Shown in pieces: positions 43,657-53,166 of a stretch of DNA of 64,000 nucleotides. The DNA is taken from NCBI GenBank assembly GCA_018362895.1, contig JAHALR010000005.1, positions 1 to 64,000 of the forward strand. Direction: 5' to 3'. Under the pieces are notes generated by a model. The model did no database searches. It worked only from the letters and a program-made list of their open reading frames with translations, and had not been told where the DNA came from. The stretch's first letter is position 1. Every line of letters begins with the position of its first letter. The DNA comes from Clostridium sp. (GTDB lineage: Bacteria > Cyanobacteriota > Vampirovibrionia > Gastranaerophilales > Gastranaerophilaceae). The position numbers and the translations under genes are program-made.

Positions 43657-43741
43657 GGGCCTGTGGCGAAATTGGTAGACGCACTAGACTTAGGATCTAG
43701 CGCAGCGATGTGTGAGAGTTCGAGTCTCTCCGGGCCCACCA
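43657..43741 (+). tRNA. tRNA-Leu (anticodon TAG), CCA encoded
   Basis: The 85-nt gene has a long variable arm as expected for leucine. The acceptor is GGGCCTG/CGGGCCC, the anticodon loop is CTTAGGA between CTAGA and TCTAG, and it ends in ACCA. Confidence 0.96.
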
Positions 43742-43748
43742 TTTAACT

Positions 43749-43780
43749 AAAGAACCTGAGATATATTCAGGTTCTTTTTT
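43749..43780. terminator. Terminator after tRNA-Leu
   Basis: AAAGAACCTGA pairs with TCAGGTTCTTT and is followed by TTT. The stop codon of the opposing transporter gene lies in the stem, so it may serve both strands. Confidence 0.85.
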
Positions 43781-44669
43781 GTTTTCTTGTTTTCGTGTTT
43801 TTTGTCACTATAAGCAAAACGCCTGATAAAATAAGTAAGATACCTGTGATAATTCTTAGGGTCAGAGATTCATGAAAAATTAATACTCCAATTAAAATTG
43901 CAGTTAAAGGCTCTAATGCACCAAGAATTGCGGTTGTCGTTGACCCTATAAGCTTTATGGATATTGTAATAGTTTCAAGAGATATTATTGTAGGCATTAA
44001 TGCCAGACCTACTACACAAAACCACAGAAGCGGGTTGTGTGGAATTTGAAGTTGAGTACAGAATTTCAAGTTAACTATATAGACAAATAAACCGAATAAC
44101 ATAACATAGAAGCTCATTTTTGAACGGTTGACATGTTGAATTGCTTTTATGTTTTTCACTCCTACAATATATAGCGCATATAATAATGCTGAGAGCAATA
44201 CTACTATTACTCCGTGGATGTTCAATGCGGCATCAGGTTTTCCTTTGTATAACAAGGCTATTCCTATTGATGTGAGTATTATAGAAGTAATGACTGTTTT
44301 TGTTATTTTTTCTTTAAAAAATAACGCCATAATTACGGCAACAATAACAGGATAAATAAAAAGTATTGTGCAAGCTATTCCTGCTTCAATATATTTGAAT
44401 GCTTCAAAAAGTGTTAATGATGACAATGAGAAAAATATGCCTAAAATCATCAAAGGAAAAAACTCTTTAATGGAGATATTTAGTGAAATCTTTTTAAAAA
44501 GTTTGAGCCATATTCCATATATAATAACAGCAAATGCATATCTGTAAAAAAGAACGGAATTGACTCCTATTCCTCCCGCAAACAATGGCAGGGCAAACAA
44601 AGGATTCGTTCCATAACTTGCAGCGGCTATTGCCCCGTTTAAGATTCCGGTGATTCTTCTGTTTAGCAT
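43767..44669 (-). CDS. EamA-family (DMT) transporter
   Basis: The 300-residue protein has about ten membrane helices in two EamA repeats. The end of each repeat shows the typical pattern: YIEAGIACTILFIYPVIVAVIMALFFKEKI in the first and GALEPLTAILIGVLIFHESLTLRIITGILLILSGV in the second. Such proteins export metabolites or amino acids; the substrate is unknown. It stands alone, and its end is embedded in the tRNA-Leu terminator. Confidence 0.9.
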   Translation of the reverse strand: MLNRRITGILNGAIAAASYGTNPLFALPLFAGGIGVNSVLFYRYAFAVIIYGIWLKLFKKISLNISIKEFFPLMILGIFFSLSSLTLFEAFKYIEAGIACTILFIYPVIVAVIMALFFKEKITKTVITSIILTSIGIALLYKGKPDAALNIHGVIVVLLSALLYALYIVGVKNIKAIQHVNRSKMSFYVMLFGLFVYIVNLKFCTQLQIPHNPLLWFCVVGLALMPTIISLETITISIKLIGSTTTAILGALEPLTAILIGVLIFHESLTLRIITGILLILSGVLLIVTKNTKTRKQKRT

Positions 44670-44787
44670 AAATACCTCATTAAACTAAATATCATAGAAT
44701 GATATAAAAGTAAAAATCATTTTTTTGCATTGCTCTTTTGTTTCTGTTTTTCTATACTTAATTTGTTGTAAAAGATTAGCGGTTTTT

Positions 44788-45588
44788 ATGAAGACAGAAG
44801 GAAATATAATAGATTTTGAGAATGTTTATGTTAATTACGGTGATGTTACCGTCCTCAAAAATATTAATCTAAAAATAACTGATAAACAGAATTGGGTAAT
44901 CCTTGGCGCCAACGGAAGCGGAAAATCAACGTTAATAAAATTGTTTTCACATGATTTATACCCTAATACAAAATATGCTTTTAAAAAGAATATATTTGGC
45001 AAAGACCGCTGGGATATATTTGAGCTGAAAAAATATTTGGGAATCATAACAAATGATCTTCAAAGTCAGCTTTTGTCATATAGAGGCAATTCTTCAGGGT
45101 TGGATATAGTTTTAAGCGGGTATTATAGTTCTTTGGGTGTTTTTCAACATCATGTTTTTAGTAATAAAGAATATAATAAAGCTTTGGATATAATGAATTT
45201 CCTTGAGATAACAGATTTGAAAGAAAAGAAATTTAACCAGATGAGTACCGGTGAACAACGACGATGTATTATAGCAAGAGCTCTTGTTCATGAGCCGAAG
45301 GCTTTTGTTCTTGATGAACCGACAACAGGGTTGGATATTAAAGCACAAGACTGCTTTTTAAAGATGTTAAGAAAGCTTTCAAAAGACATACCTTTAATTC
45401 TTGTTACACACAATATTGATGAGATTTTTCCTGAGATTACACATGTTGCTTTGATTGCTGATAATACTATTTTTAAACAAGGTCGAAAAGAAGATATAAT
45501 GAATTCTGAGAATCTGTCAGCGATTTTTGGAATTAATATAATGCTTGGAAAAGAAAATGATAAATTTTATATCAAAAACTATAACTGA
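44788..45588 (+). CDS. Lone ABC transporter ATP-binding protein
   Basis: From the ATG at 44788 the product has 266 residues; the frame is open upstream but without support. Walker A is GANGSGKST, the signature is MSTGEQRRCIIARALV (STGEQ in place of SGGQ), Walker B is AFVLDEPTTGLD, and the H-loop is VTHNIDE. It resembles the ModF/YfmF-like soluble ATPases. No permease or binding protein is adjacent, so the partner is elsewhere or the protein has a non-transport role. Its end overlaps the converging gene by 10 nt. Confidence 0.88.
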   Translation: MKTEGNIIDFENVYVNYGDVTVLKNINLKITDKQNWVILGANGSGKSTLIKLFSHDLYPNTKYAFKKNIFGKDRWDIFELKKYLGIITNDLQSQLLSYRGNSSGLDIVLSGYYSSLGVFQHHVFSNKEYNKALDIMNFLEITDLKEKKFNQMSTGEQRRCIIARALVHEPKAFVLDEPTTGLDIKAQDCFLKMLRKLSKDIPLILVTHNIDEIFPEITHVALIADNTIFKQGRKEDIMNSENLSAIFGINIMLGKENDKFYIKNYN

Positions 45589-46217
45589 TGATAGTCTGAA
45601 TTAAGCTCTTGTTCTTCTTCTCTGATTGAAGAATTAATTACGCACGCGTTATTTTCAATAGGCATAAACAAATAAACATCTTTTTCTTCAAGCGGTGATA
45701 AAACCAGAGAGTCAATTATATTTTTGTTTATTTTTGAATATTCTTTTCTTACTTTTCTCTTAGAGAAAAATTCTTCTGTTTTTTGTTGCGGATATACACC
45801 AATTAGACCGGCTCCTGCGATAACAGCACCTGCGGAGGCCAGTATATAAATCAAACCTTTGTGCGCTTTTGCTATATTTCCGGTACCTACATCTTCATTG
45901 TAGCTGTCTACGGCAATTTGTTTAGGAATTGTCATTAGCTCTTTGAAGCTCAAACCTGAGTTCAAAAGTTTGTTGACATTTTCCATAAAAGAATTGTTAA
46001 CAGGGATTGAGACATCTACTGTATTTTTTGTAAGGTTGCTTATTGTTGTTTGATAAACACGAAAGTCATTTTTTAAATCACTTTTAAGCTGAATTTCAGA
46101 TGCATTCACTGAAATATGTTCAGGGTTACAAGCCCAGCCTGTTGTATCAACAGGTATCGCGAGAACCGTTTCGCTTAAGCACAGAAAAATCAAAAGTGTC
46201 GACATCAATTTTTTCAT
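45579..46217 (-). CDS. Exported protein with a C-terminal membrane helix, unknown function
   Basis: The 212-residue protein has a signal peptide (KKLMSTLLIFLCLSETVLAIP). The mature part includes VDVSIPVNNSFMENVNKLLNSG, and a hydrophobic helix lies near residues 128-145 (LIYILASAGAVIAGAGLIGVY). The tail after it is charged and probably cytoplasmic. I do not recognise a family. It is divergent from the EamA-like gene at 46286. Confidence 0.6.
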   Translation of the reverse strand: MKKLMSTLLIFLCLSETVLAIPVDTTGWACNPEHISVNASEIQLKSDLKNDFRVYQTTISNLTKNTVDVSIPVNNSFMENVNKLLNSGLSFKELMTIPKQIAVDSYNEDVGTGNIAKAHKGLIYILASAGAVIAGAGLIGVYPQQKTEEFFSKRKVRKEYSKINKNIIDSLVLSPLEEKDVYLFMPIENNACVINSSIREEEQELNSDYHQL

Positions 46218-46285
46218 AATAAAATTTTACTTCAAAAATCAATATTTGTATAATTAATTAAAAAAACATATAGGAGAAAATTGTT

Positions 46286-47164
46286 TTGGATTTGTGTTTT
46301 GTTTCAGTTGCTGTAATTCTTCGGATTTTTTCTAATTCGTTAGGCAATGTATATCAAAAAAAATTAACTAATAAAGGATGTAATCCATATGTTATTAACT
46401 GTGTCACATATTTGCTTTTGAGCATATCTTGTCTGCCGTTAATGTTTCAAACAGGATTGTTCAAATCAGATTTACATTTTTGGTTATATGCATTAATAAT
46501 TGGTTTGCTGGGCTCTTTGGGAAATGGTTTTTTGGTAAAGGCACTTGAGTTTGGTGATTTGTCCGTGCTTGGACCAATTAACTCTTATAAGGCAGTTGTT
46601 GGCTTGATTCTCGGTATGATACTACTTAAAGAAATGCCGAATTTATATGGACTGGCTGGCATTGTTTTTATTATTCTCGGTAGTTTTTTTGTTCTTGATT
46701 CACAAAAAGAGCGTTTTAGTCTGAAAATTTTGAAAAGGAAGGATTTGCAATACAGGTTTTTTGCTTTAATATTTTGTGCAGCAGAAGCGATTTATTTGAA
46801 AAAAATAATTTTGATTTCAGATATAACATCAGCTTTTGTTATATGGTGTATGTTTGGATTGCTTTTTTCTTCTATAATTTTGTTTTTCAAAAAAATCGAT
46901 TACAAATTCGAATTGTCTGTTATGAAAACAAGGGATGCATCATTTTTTGTGAATATATTTGTGTGTGCCGGTGTTATGCAGTTTACGACAAACTATGTAT
47001 TTTCACATATGAATGTGGCTTATGCTCTGGCTCTGTTTCAGTTATCTTCGATTGTAAGCATAATATTTGGCTATAAAATCTTTAAGGAAGAAAATATCAT
47101 GAAAAAGTTGATTGGTGCTGTTATTATGATATCAGGAGCAATGTTAATTATCCTGTGTAAGTGA
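46286..47164 (+). CDS. EamA/DMT-like transporter
   Basis: The 292-residue protein has about ten membrane helices. It starts with TTG, supported by GGAG 9 nt upstream; no nearer ATG exists. KALEFGDLSVLGPINSYKAVVGLILGMILLKEMP and NVAYALALFQLSSIVSIIFGYKIFKEENIMKKLIGAVIMISGA style segments show the two EamA repeats. The substrate is unknown. The methyltransferase-like gene follows after six bases, so the two may share a transcript. Confidence 0.82.
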   Translation: MDLCFVSVAVILRIFSNSLGNVYQKKLTNKGCNPYVINCVTYLLLSISCLPLMFQTGLFKSDLHFWLYALIIGLLGSLGNGFLVKALEFGDLSVLGPINSYKAVVGLILGMILLKEMPNLYGLAGIVFIILGSFFVLDSQKERFSLKILKRKDLQYRFFALIFCAAEAIYLKKIILISDITSAFVIWCMFGLLFSSIILFFKKIDYKFELSVMKTRDASFFVNIFVCAGVMQFTTNYVFSHMNVAYALALFQLSSIVSIIFGYKIFKEENIMKKLIGAVIMISGAMLIILCK

Positions 47165-47170
47165 TGATTT

Positions 47171-47845
47171 ATGATAGAGAATATAAAAAATAATATTGAT
47201 TTTTTTATTCGCCAAAATACAAAATTTTCTAGAAAAAATTTTGTAGAAAAGAATGAAGAGACACTGTTAATTAATTATCTTGAAAATCTTTATGTATTTG
47301 ATATATTAGACAGATTTTTTTCTAAAACCAACAAAGACTTTGTTTCTGTTCTTGATATAGGATCGAAAAACTGGTCTTATTCTAGAGGTGAACATGCTTT
47401 TTTTGATTCATTTTGCAGTAATTTTTCTTTAACAGGTGTTGAAATAGATGCCTATCGACTTTATAGCAATTTTTATACAAGATATGAAGTTTCAAAATTC
47501 TATATAAAAAACTTAAAAAATGCTCAATATATAGCTGGAAATCTTCTCGAGATAAAAAATTCTTATGACTATATTATATGGATTTTGCCATTTGTTCTTG
47601 AACGTCCTTTGAAGTTTTGGGGATTGCCTGAAAGATTCTTTATGCCGGAAAGTCTTTTTCTTCATGCTTATTCACTTATGAAAGATGAAGGACAAATGTT
47701 GATTGTGAATCAAGGTGAGAAGGAAAGAATTGCACAAAAGTGTTTGATTGAGAAACTTAATATTCCTTATGAGGAGCTTGGACTGATTCATAGTGAATTT
47801 CTGGAATATAAAAATGAACGTTATGGTTATTTAATTCGAAAATAG
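47171..47845 (+). CDS. SAM-dependent methyltransferase-like protein
   Basis: The 224-residue protein has a class I SAM motif I (VSVLDIGSKNWSY), motif II with the acidic residue (LTGVEIDAYRLYS), and a motif IV-like YDYIIWILPFVLERPLKF. The later ML(I)VNQGEKE strand fits motif VI. The methyl acceptor is unknown. It follows the transporter at 46286 closely. Confidence 0.7.
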   Translation: MIENIKNNIDFFIRQNTKFSRKNFVEKNEETLLINYLENLYVFDILDRFFSKTNKDFVSVLDIGSKNWSYSRGEHAFFDSFCSNFSLTGVEIDAYRLYSNFYTRYEVSKFYIKNLKNAQYIAGNLLEIKNSYDYIIWILPFVLERPLKFWGLPERFFMPESLFLHAYSLMKDEGQMLIVNQGEKERIAQKCLIEKLNIPYEELGLIHSEFLEYKNERYGYLIRK

Positions 47846-47923
47846 TACATATAGGATATTACACAATTCAAAAAATATGTTAAATTGGCTCTATATTAAA
47901 TAGAAAATATGGAGTTTATTGAT

Positions 47924-49669
47924 ATGTCTGAAAATAAATTTGAATTAGGTTTATCTCATGAAGAACTGGTAAAAAGAACATCAAAAGATTGTCTGATACC
48001 AAAAGAAATGCTGAAAGAAGACAGCAAGGAATATGCAGCACTTGATGAGGGAGATAAAGAAGCTCTCAAACATCTTGTGAAAGCGGCAAACAAAATAAAT
48101 CAGGTTTTTATGAAACAAGATAACCCTAAAAACCTTGAGTTTAAAAAATTTCTGGAAACAGAAGCTGAAAAAGGCAATGAAGATGCAAAAATGACATTGA
48201 CTCTCTTTAACGCTCAGATTGGAATGAATGCTGTGGATTCTGAAGCTAATAAAATTTTTCTGGCAAAAGGTGAAAAAGAACTTCCAGGAAAAGGATTTTA
48301 TCCTGTTGATTTAACAAAGGAAGAGTTTCATAAAATTCTTATTGATATGCTGAAAAACGGGGAAAAAGAAGAGGTGAAAAATATTCTTAATCAACGTTCA
48401 ATGGTGGTTAGAGAAGGTCAAAAACTTAAAGGCATTGATTATACTGAATATTTTAAAGAAGAGTTTGAATATATTGCTGATGAGCTTGAGGCTGCGGCTG
48501 AAGTCTCTACAAATGAAGATTTTAATAAATATTTGAAACTTCAGGCGATTGCACTTTGCGAAAATAATCCCCAAAATGATGCTTATGCTGATAAAAAATG
48601 GGCAGAGCTTCAAGATACTCCTTTGGAATTTACTATTTCAAGAGAACAGTATGCTGATGAAATGACAGGAACTGTTGTTGAGAATGAAGAATTGAAAAAG
48701 CTGCTTGATGAAAATGAAATTGAGCCGATTTCGAAGGATTCAATAGGAATTCGTGTAGGTATAGTTAATAAAGAAGGTACACAAAAACTTCTTGAAATAA
48801 AAAAATATATGCCGACGCTTGCACAACATATGCCATACAAAGACGAATATGAGCAAAATATCGGACATGGTGATGATGAAAAACAGACTATGGTTGATGT
48901 TGATATAGTTACACTCAGAGGTGATGAAGGTACATATAGGGGCGGAATTACCCTTGCTCAAAACCTTCCAAACAATGATAAACCTTCTTTGAAAATAGGC
49001 GGAGGAAGAAGAAACGTATATCACAGACAGATAAGAATAAGTACAAGTCCTGAAGCAAAAGCAAAGAGACAAAAAAGGCTTGATGCAACATTGTCAAAAG
49101 AACTTCATAAATATTACAATCAGGAAGCTGATCACTGGTTTACAATAGGCCATGAAAATGTACATTCTTTAGGACCCAAATCGGGAACGGAAGCACTTGG
49201 AAAGTATAAAAATATCATTGAAGAAAATAAAGCAGATATGGGTTCTTTGGCTTTGCTTGACGTGCTTGTTGAGCTTGGTATGTACACACCTGAAGAGAAA
49301 AAACAGATTATTGTCACATATGCAGCTGACAATTTCTTGAAAGCAAAACCGAATCTCTCTCAGGCTCATAGAGTCAGAACTGTTATGCAGTCTAAGTATT
49401 TTCTTGAAAATAAAGCTATTTGGCTTAATGATGAAGGTGTTTTGGAAATTGATATGGACAAAATGGTTCCAACCGCACAAAAAATGCTTGCAGAAATTAT
49501 TAGGGTTCAATTGACAAAAGATTTTTCTCTCGGTGAAAAATATGTTTTAGACAATTTTGTTTGGACAAAGGAAATGGATATACTATCGAAAAAATTGAAA
49601 GAGATAGACAAATCTTTAAATGGAATATTAAAAACACCTCTTGCTGATAAACTTGCTCAGATTAAGTAA
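47924..49669 (+). CDS. M49-like zinc peptidase (HENVH ... EENKAD)
   Basis: From the ATG at 47924 (GGAG 9 nt upstream) the product has 581 residues. The zinc site is GHENVHSLGP (His410, Glu411, His414), followed about 20 residues later by IEENKADMGSLALLDVL (Glu433/434, Asp438). This HExxH ... E-x-x-x-AD layout is that of the dipeptidyl-peptidase III-like proteins, including NUDIX-linked forms with HELGHGLGP ... EAKAD. No signal peptide is present, so it is probably cytoplasmic. The N-terminal half is helical and charged. Exact activity is unknown. Confidence 0.72.
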   Translation: MSENKFELGLSHEELVKRTSKDCLIPKEMLKEDSKEYAALDEGDKEALKHLVKAANKINQVFMKQDNPKNLEFKKFLETEAEKGNEDAKMTLTLFNAQIGMNAVDSEANKIFLAKGEKELPGKGFYPVDLTKEEFHKILIDMLKNGEKEEVKNILNQRSMVVREGQKLKGIDYTEYFKEEFEYIADELEAAAEVSTNEDFNKYLKLQAIALCENNPQNDAYADKKWAELQDTPLEFTISREQYADEMTGTVVENEELKKLLDENEIEPISKDSIGIRVGIVNKEGTQKLLEIKKYMPTLAQHMPYKDEYEQNIGHGDDEKQTMVDVDIVTLRGDEGTYRGGITLAQNLPNNDKPSLKIGGGRRNVYHRQIRISTSPEAKAKRQKRLDATLSKELHKYYNQEADHWFTIGHENVHSLGPKSGTEALGKYKNIIEENKADMGSLALLDVLVELGMYTPEEKKQIIVTYAADNFLKAKPNLSQAHRVRTVMQSKYFLENKAIWLNDEGVLEIDMDKMVPTAQKMLAEIIRVQLTKDFSLGEKYVLDNFVWTKEMDILSKKLKEIDKSLNGILKTPLADKLAQIK

Positions 49670-49748
49670 TGTAAAATCTTAATTTTATCTGTCAAAATTT
49701 CTTTTTTTGCGTTTTATACAATTACATACAAAAAAAGAAAGATGTGTT

Positions 49749-50219
49749 ATGCAAAAAATTTCATTATTTAAAAGTTTGTTAAATGCTAATTTTTCCAACA
49801 ATAAAGCAGCTTTAAAAAATGCACAAAAGTATGTAAGTATTTCTGAAAATTTTAATCCTAAATTAAAAGATACACTCACAGAGGCAAGTACAACACTTGG
49901 AAACTATGGAAAACATAAAGGTCTCAAAATAAGTTTTCAACCTATGGAAAATGATATTTTTGATGGTGTTAGGATGGATGTTCAAAAAATAAGAGTTGTT
50001 CCAAATACTGAAAGTATAGATTCGCCGTCGGTTTTTAAACAAGTTACTTCACAAGCCGGCATGGCAATAATTGATAGTAAAGGCAAGGATAAAGTTTCCT
50101 TTTTAAGGGAAATTTATGAATCACTTTCTGGTATAAATAAACGTGTAAGAGAGCAGGAGCTTAAAAATGCTCAAGAAATGAGAGATTTTTTCTCAAAACA
50201 TAATGTTTTCCCCGGATAA
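49749..50219 (+). CDS. Small basic protein of unknown function
   Basis: From the ATG at 49749 the product has 156 residues, soluble and Lys-rich, with no signal peptide. It opens with a helical SLFKSLLNANFSNNKAALKNAQKY and has a mixed alpha/beta middle with KGLKISFQPMENDIFDG. No family is recognised. It lies between the M49-like peptidase and the lytic transglycosylase in the same direction. Confidence 0.55.
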   Translation: MQKISLFKSLLNANFSNNKAALKNAQKYVSISENFNPKLKDTLTEASTTLGNYGKHKGLKISFQPMENDIFDGVRMDVQKIRVVPNTESIDSPSVFKQVTSQAGMAIIDSKGKDKVSFLREIYESLSGINKRVREQELKNAQEMRDFFSKHNVFPG

Positions 50220-50303
50220 TCTTTTTAATTCAATAAACTAAAATTCAGGCAATTTTTTTCCATAAATTGTTTTTATATATGTATAGGATATAAAGGGAAA
50301 ATT

Positions 50304-51167
50304 ATGTCGGGCATGAATTCAGTTAATTTGAATTTGGATTATTTGAATAAATCACTTGATGTGTCTAGTCCATTGTCGACTGCATCTTTTCCAGCAGTAT
50401 CTACGGATACCCTTTTCTATCAGCCTGTAATACCTCAGAATCTATCTTTCAGTTCTGATATATTTCCTCCTGCTTATCAGCTTCCGGCAGGTTTTGCTGA
50501 TATGTTTTGTGCAAATTTACAACAAAATGCATGGGCGGGTATTTTAGGAATATTGGCAAACTATAAGCCTCCGCAAATTGATTTGTCTTTGTTTACTTTT
50601 AATAATAATCAGTTTATGTCAAATTATTCAGATGAAGATACATCGTATTTTTCTTATGACTCTAAACAATTGAAAGAAAAGTGGAAAAACAAAGCTCCGC
50701 ATCTTTCTGACGGATTTTATAATAAAGCTACTGAAGTAGCAAAAAGAGTGGGTTGCGATCCGAATGATTTACTCGCTGTTATGTATTCCGAATCAGGCTT
50801 AAAGCCTGGTGCTGTAAATAAAAACGGCGGAGCAACCGGACTTATCCAATTTATGCCTAAGACAGCAAGAGGGCTTGGTACTACAACACAGGCTATTAAA
50901 AATATGTCAGCTGAAGAGCAATTGGTTTATGTTGAAAAATATATTAATTCTGTAAAAAAATCAGCAGGAATTGGTGCAAATGAAAAAATCGGAGCAGGAA
51001 CTTTGTATGCACTGATTTTCTTACCTGCAAGGGCCAAACGTGATGTTCTTGCATCTTGTAATGAATCTAATGCTTATTATTCAGCAAACAAGGGTTTGGA
51101 CAGAAATGGTGATGGAATGATAACTAAGGATGAGCTTGCACAGCGTGTTAGGGGCTATATGGCCTAA
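50304..51167 (+). CDS. Lytic transglycosylase with an EF-hand-like tail
   Basis: The 287-residue protein has an SLT/goose-lysozyme-like domain from about residue 135: DLLAVMYSESGLKPGAVNK (catalytic Glu163) and GGATGLIQFMPKTARGLG. A calcium-type EF-hand loop DRNGDGMITKDEL follows near residues 266-278. The first 130 residues are Pro/Ser-rich without a classical signal peptide. It should cleave the glycan strand of peptidoglycan with anhydro-muramyl products. Calcium binding is inferred from the loop. A GGGAAAA ribosome-binding site is present. Confidence 0.82.
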   Translation: MSGMNSVNLNLDYLNKSLDVSSPLSTASFPAVSTDTLFYQPVIPQNLSFSSDIFPPAYQLPAGFADMFCANLQQNAWAGILGILANYKPPQIDLSLFTFNNNQFMSNYSDEDTSYFSYDSKQLKEKWKNKAPHLSDGFYNKATEVAKRVGCDPNDLLAVMYSESGLKPGAVNKNGGATGLIQFMPKTARGLGTTTQAIKNMSAEEQLVYVEKYINSVKKSAGIGANEKIGAGTLYALIFLPARAKRDVLASCNESNAYYSANKGLDRNGDGMITKDELAQRVRGYMA

Positions 51168-51172
51168 CAGAG

Positions 51173-52129
51173 CTAGCTTTCTATAATTTTTTTCCATACA
51201 GATGGCAGGTAAACTGCGCCATTTCTTCCGTAAGTTGATTTGTCGGGTGATTTTTCATAGAATATGGGAATAAATCCTGCTTTTTTCAATTCTTCGTGTA
51301 CAAAAGATGTATCAAAAACTTTTATTCTAGTACCGTTCTGATAATGAAGACGGGTGTCCTTTTCATCATTTATATCATAGAGATGGTCAGCAGGAAGATT
51401 TCCGAGTACAAATATTCCGTTTTGAGGCAGAACTTTGCTTATGTCCATAAATAATTTAGAAATTTCCCTCATGTTGATAGCTTTTTTGGTGTCATAAGAT
51501 AATGAGCCGCTTAAAATATGATATAGTGCATTTTGAAATATAATTACTCCTGTGTTTTCAGGTTTTAATATTTTATTTATATTTCTGATATCACCGGCTT
51601 CGAATTTTATCAAATCTTTGCACTTTGATTCTATTGGTTGATAGATGTTTGAAAAAGATGTTTTTATTTGAAAATATTTTTTAAACGCTTTTTGTATTTC
51701 TTCTGCTTCTTCCTTTTTTACATCTGTATAATCATATATGTTTTGTTCTTTATAGTCAGGGAAAAGAACCTGTTCATAACGAGAATAAATCTCAGGTGTG
51801 TATTCTTTTTTGTTTGCTTTTTTTATAACCTCCGGAAAATCGTAACCTGTAATTTTAAATTTTTTATTCTGGTTTGCTTTATCCAGAAGCATTAAAAGAC
51901 TATATGTTTTGTGACCGACAGAACATCCGAATTCGGCAATATTTGTTCCATTAGGGAAGTTTTTTAATATGTATTCTTTTGTGAATTTTAATGTAGGAAA
52001 GTCCCTCATAAAACCGGTGTAGTTGTTGACCGTATACTTTTTTCCATCCACTTCTATATCAGTGAATCCGCTATGACCTTTGAAGACAGGTGTATATTGA
52101 AGGTTTGAAAATCTTGAAATGTTAATCAT
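51173..52129 (-). CDS. CheR-like SAM methyltransferase domain protein
   Basis: The 318-residue protein begins INISRFSNLQYTPVFKGHSGF, carrying the PVFKG patch. The SAM motif is NIAEFGCSVGHKTYSLLMLL, followed by KITGYDF, KFEAGDIRNI and VIIFQNALYHI. The order matches CheR-type chemotaxis methyltransferases (GC-x-x-G-x-E-x-YS, RN-x-x-I), but with changes and without neighbouring chemotaxis genes. The target may be another protein or a small molecule. It converges with the transglycosylase gene. Confidence 0.7.
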   Translation of the reverse strand: MINISRFSNLQYTPVFKGHSGFTDIEVDGKKYTVNNYTGFMRDFPTLKFTKEYILKNFPNGTNIAEFGCSVGHKTYSLLMLLDKANQNKKFKITGYDFPEVIKKANKKEYTPEIYSRYEQVLFPDYKEQNIYDYTDVKKEEAEEIQKAFKKYFQIKTSFSNIYQPIESKCKDLIKFEAGDIRNINKILKPENTGVIIFQNALYHILSGSLSYDTKKAINMREISKLFMDISKVLPQNGIFVLGNLPADHLYDINDEKDTRLHYQNGTRIKVFDTSFVHEELKKAGFIPIFYEKSPDKSTYGRNGAVYLPSVWKKIIES

Positions 52130-52220
52130 ATTTGTTCAACACCTCTGAATAAAAAAAATTGCTTGTTTGTATTATTCATTAAAGAAAAGTTTCAGGTATA
52201 ATATGCTAAAGGAGAATATT

Positions 52221-53159
52221 TTGTTAGATTCTGATTTTTTACCACAATATAAAAACATAATACAACTTATCCAAGATGATTTAGATATATTGAATAAATA
52301 TTTTGAGACCAATTTGTTTTCGACTGAAAATCAGGGTAGGCAAATTGTACCAATTTTAAAAGAGTTTTTTTCTGGTAAAGGCAAGAGAATACGTTCTTCT
52401 TTGATTTTCCTGCTAACAAAAGCACTGGGTAGGCATACAGATGAATTTTATTACAAATTAGCACTATCCAATGAAATTATTCATAATGCTACTTTGATTC
52501 ATGATGATATTATAGACTGTTCAATTTTAAGGCGAGGCAGGAATACACTCAATTTTGATTATGACAGCAAATTGGCTGTACTTACCGGTGATTATTTGTT
52601 GTCTGTTGTTTTGAAACTTCTGACAAAAGTTGATGATCCTGCTATAAGAGAGCTTCATTCAGAAGCTGTTTCAAAAATAATAACAGGAGAACTTGAGCAA
52701 TATTTTAATAGATTCAAACTTTTTTCAATTGATGATTATATAGAAAAATCAAAAAATAAAACAGCCAGACTTTTTGAAACAGGGTTGGTTTCTTGTTATT
52801 TATATGGAAATCAAGATCCTGTTCATTGTGAAGATATCAGAAATTTTGCTTTAAATTTTGGTATAGCATTTCAAATAGACAATGATTTGAAAAATTTTGT
52901 AGATGAAGAAAAAATGAATGAAGATATAACAAACGGAGATTATAGTGCACCTTTGATTTATTATGCGTCAGAAAAAAAGATTTCTGAAATCAGAAACTCA
53001 AAACAAGTATTGAAAGATATTAAAAATACAAAGGCAATTGAGAAAACAAAAGCTCTGAAAAATTATTATATAAACTTGGCTATTGAAAATATATGTTTTC
53101 TTGAGGATAATCAGTATACAAGAGCAATCAAAAACTTATGCCGTTTATATACAGGATAG
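52221..53159 (+). CDS. Polyprenyl diphosphate synthase with an altered second Asp motif
   Basis: I prefer the TTG start at 52221, since AAAGGAG lies 6 nt upstream; an ATG at 52203 is in frame but has no such site. The product has about 312 residues. The first Asp-rich motif is intact (LIHDDIIDCSILRRG), and GKGKRIRSSL binds isopentenyl diphosphate. The second motif reads FQIDNDLKNF, where DDxxD is normal, so two Asp positions are changed. It may be a long-chain synthase for quinone or undecaprenyl-like carriers, or a non-catalytic subunit. lepB follows after 7 nt. Confidence 0.85.
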   Translation: MLDSDFLPQYKNIIQLIQDDLDILNKYFETNLFSTENQGRQIVPILKEFFSGKGKRIRSSLIFLLTKALGRHTDEFYYKLALSNEIIHNATLIHDDIIDCSILRRGRNTLNFDYDSKLAVLTGDYLLSVVLKLLTKVDDPAIRELHSEAVSKIITGELEQYFNRFKLFSIDDYIEKSKNKTARLFETGLVSCYLYGNQDPVHCEDIRNFALNFGIAFQIDNDLKNFVDEEKMNEDITNGDYSAPLIYYASEKKISEIRNSKQVLKDIKNTKAIEKTKALKNYYINLAIENICFLEDNQYTRAIKNLCRLYTG

Positions 53160-53166
53160 AATTTTA

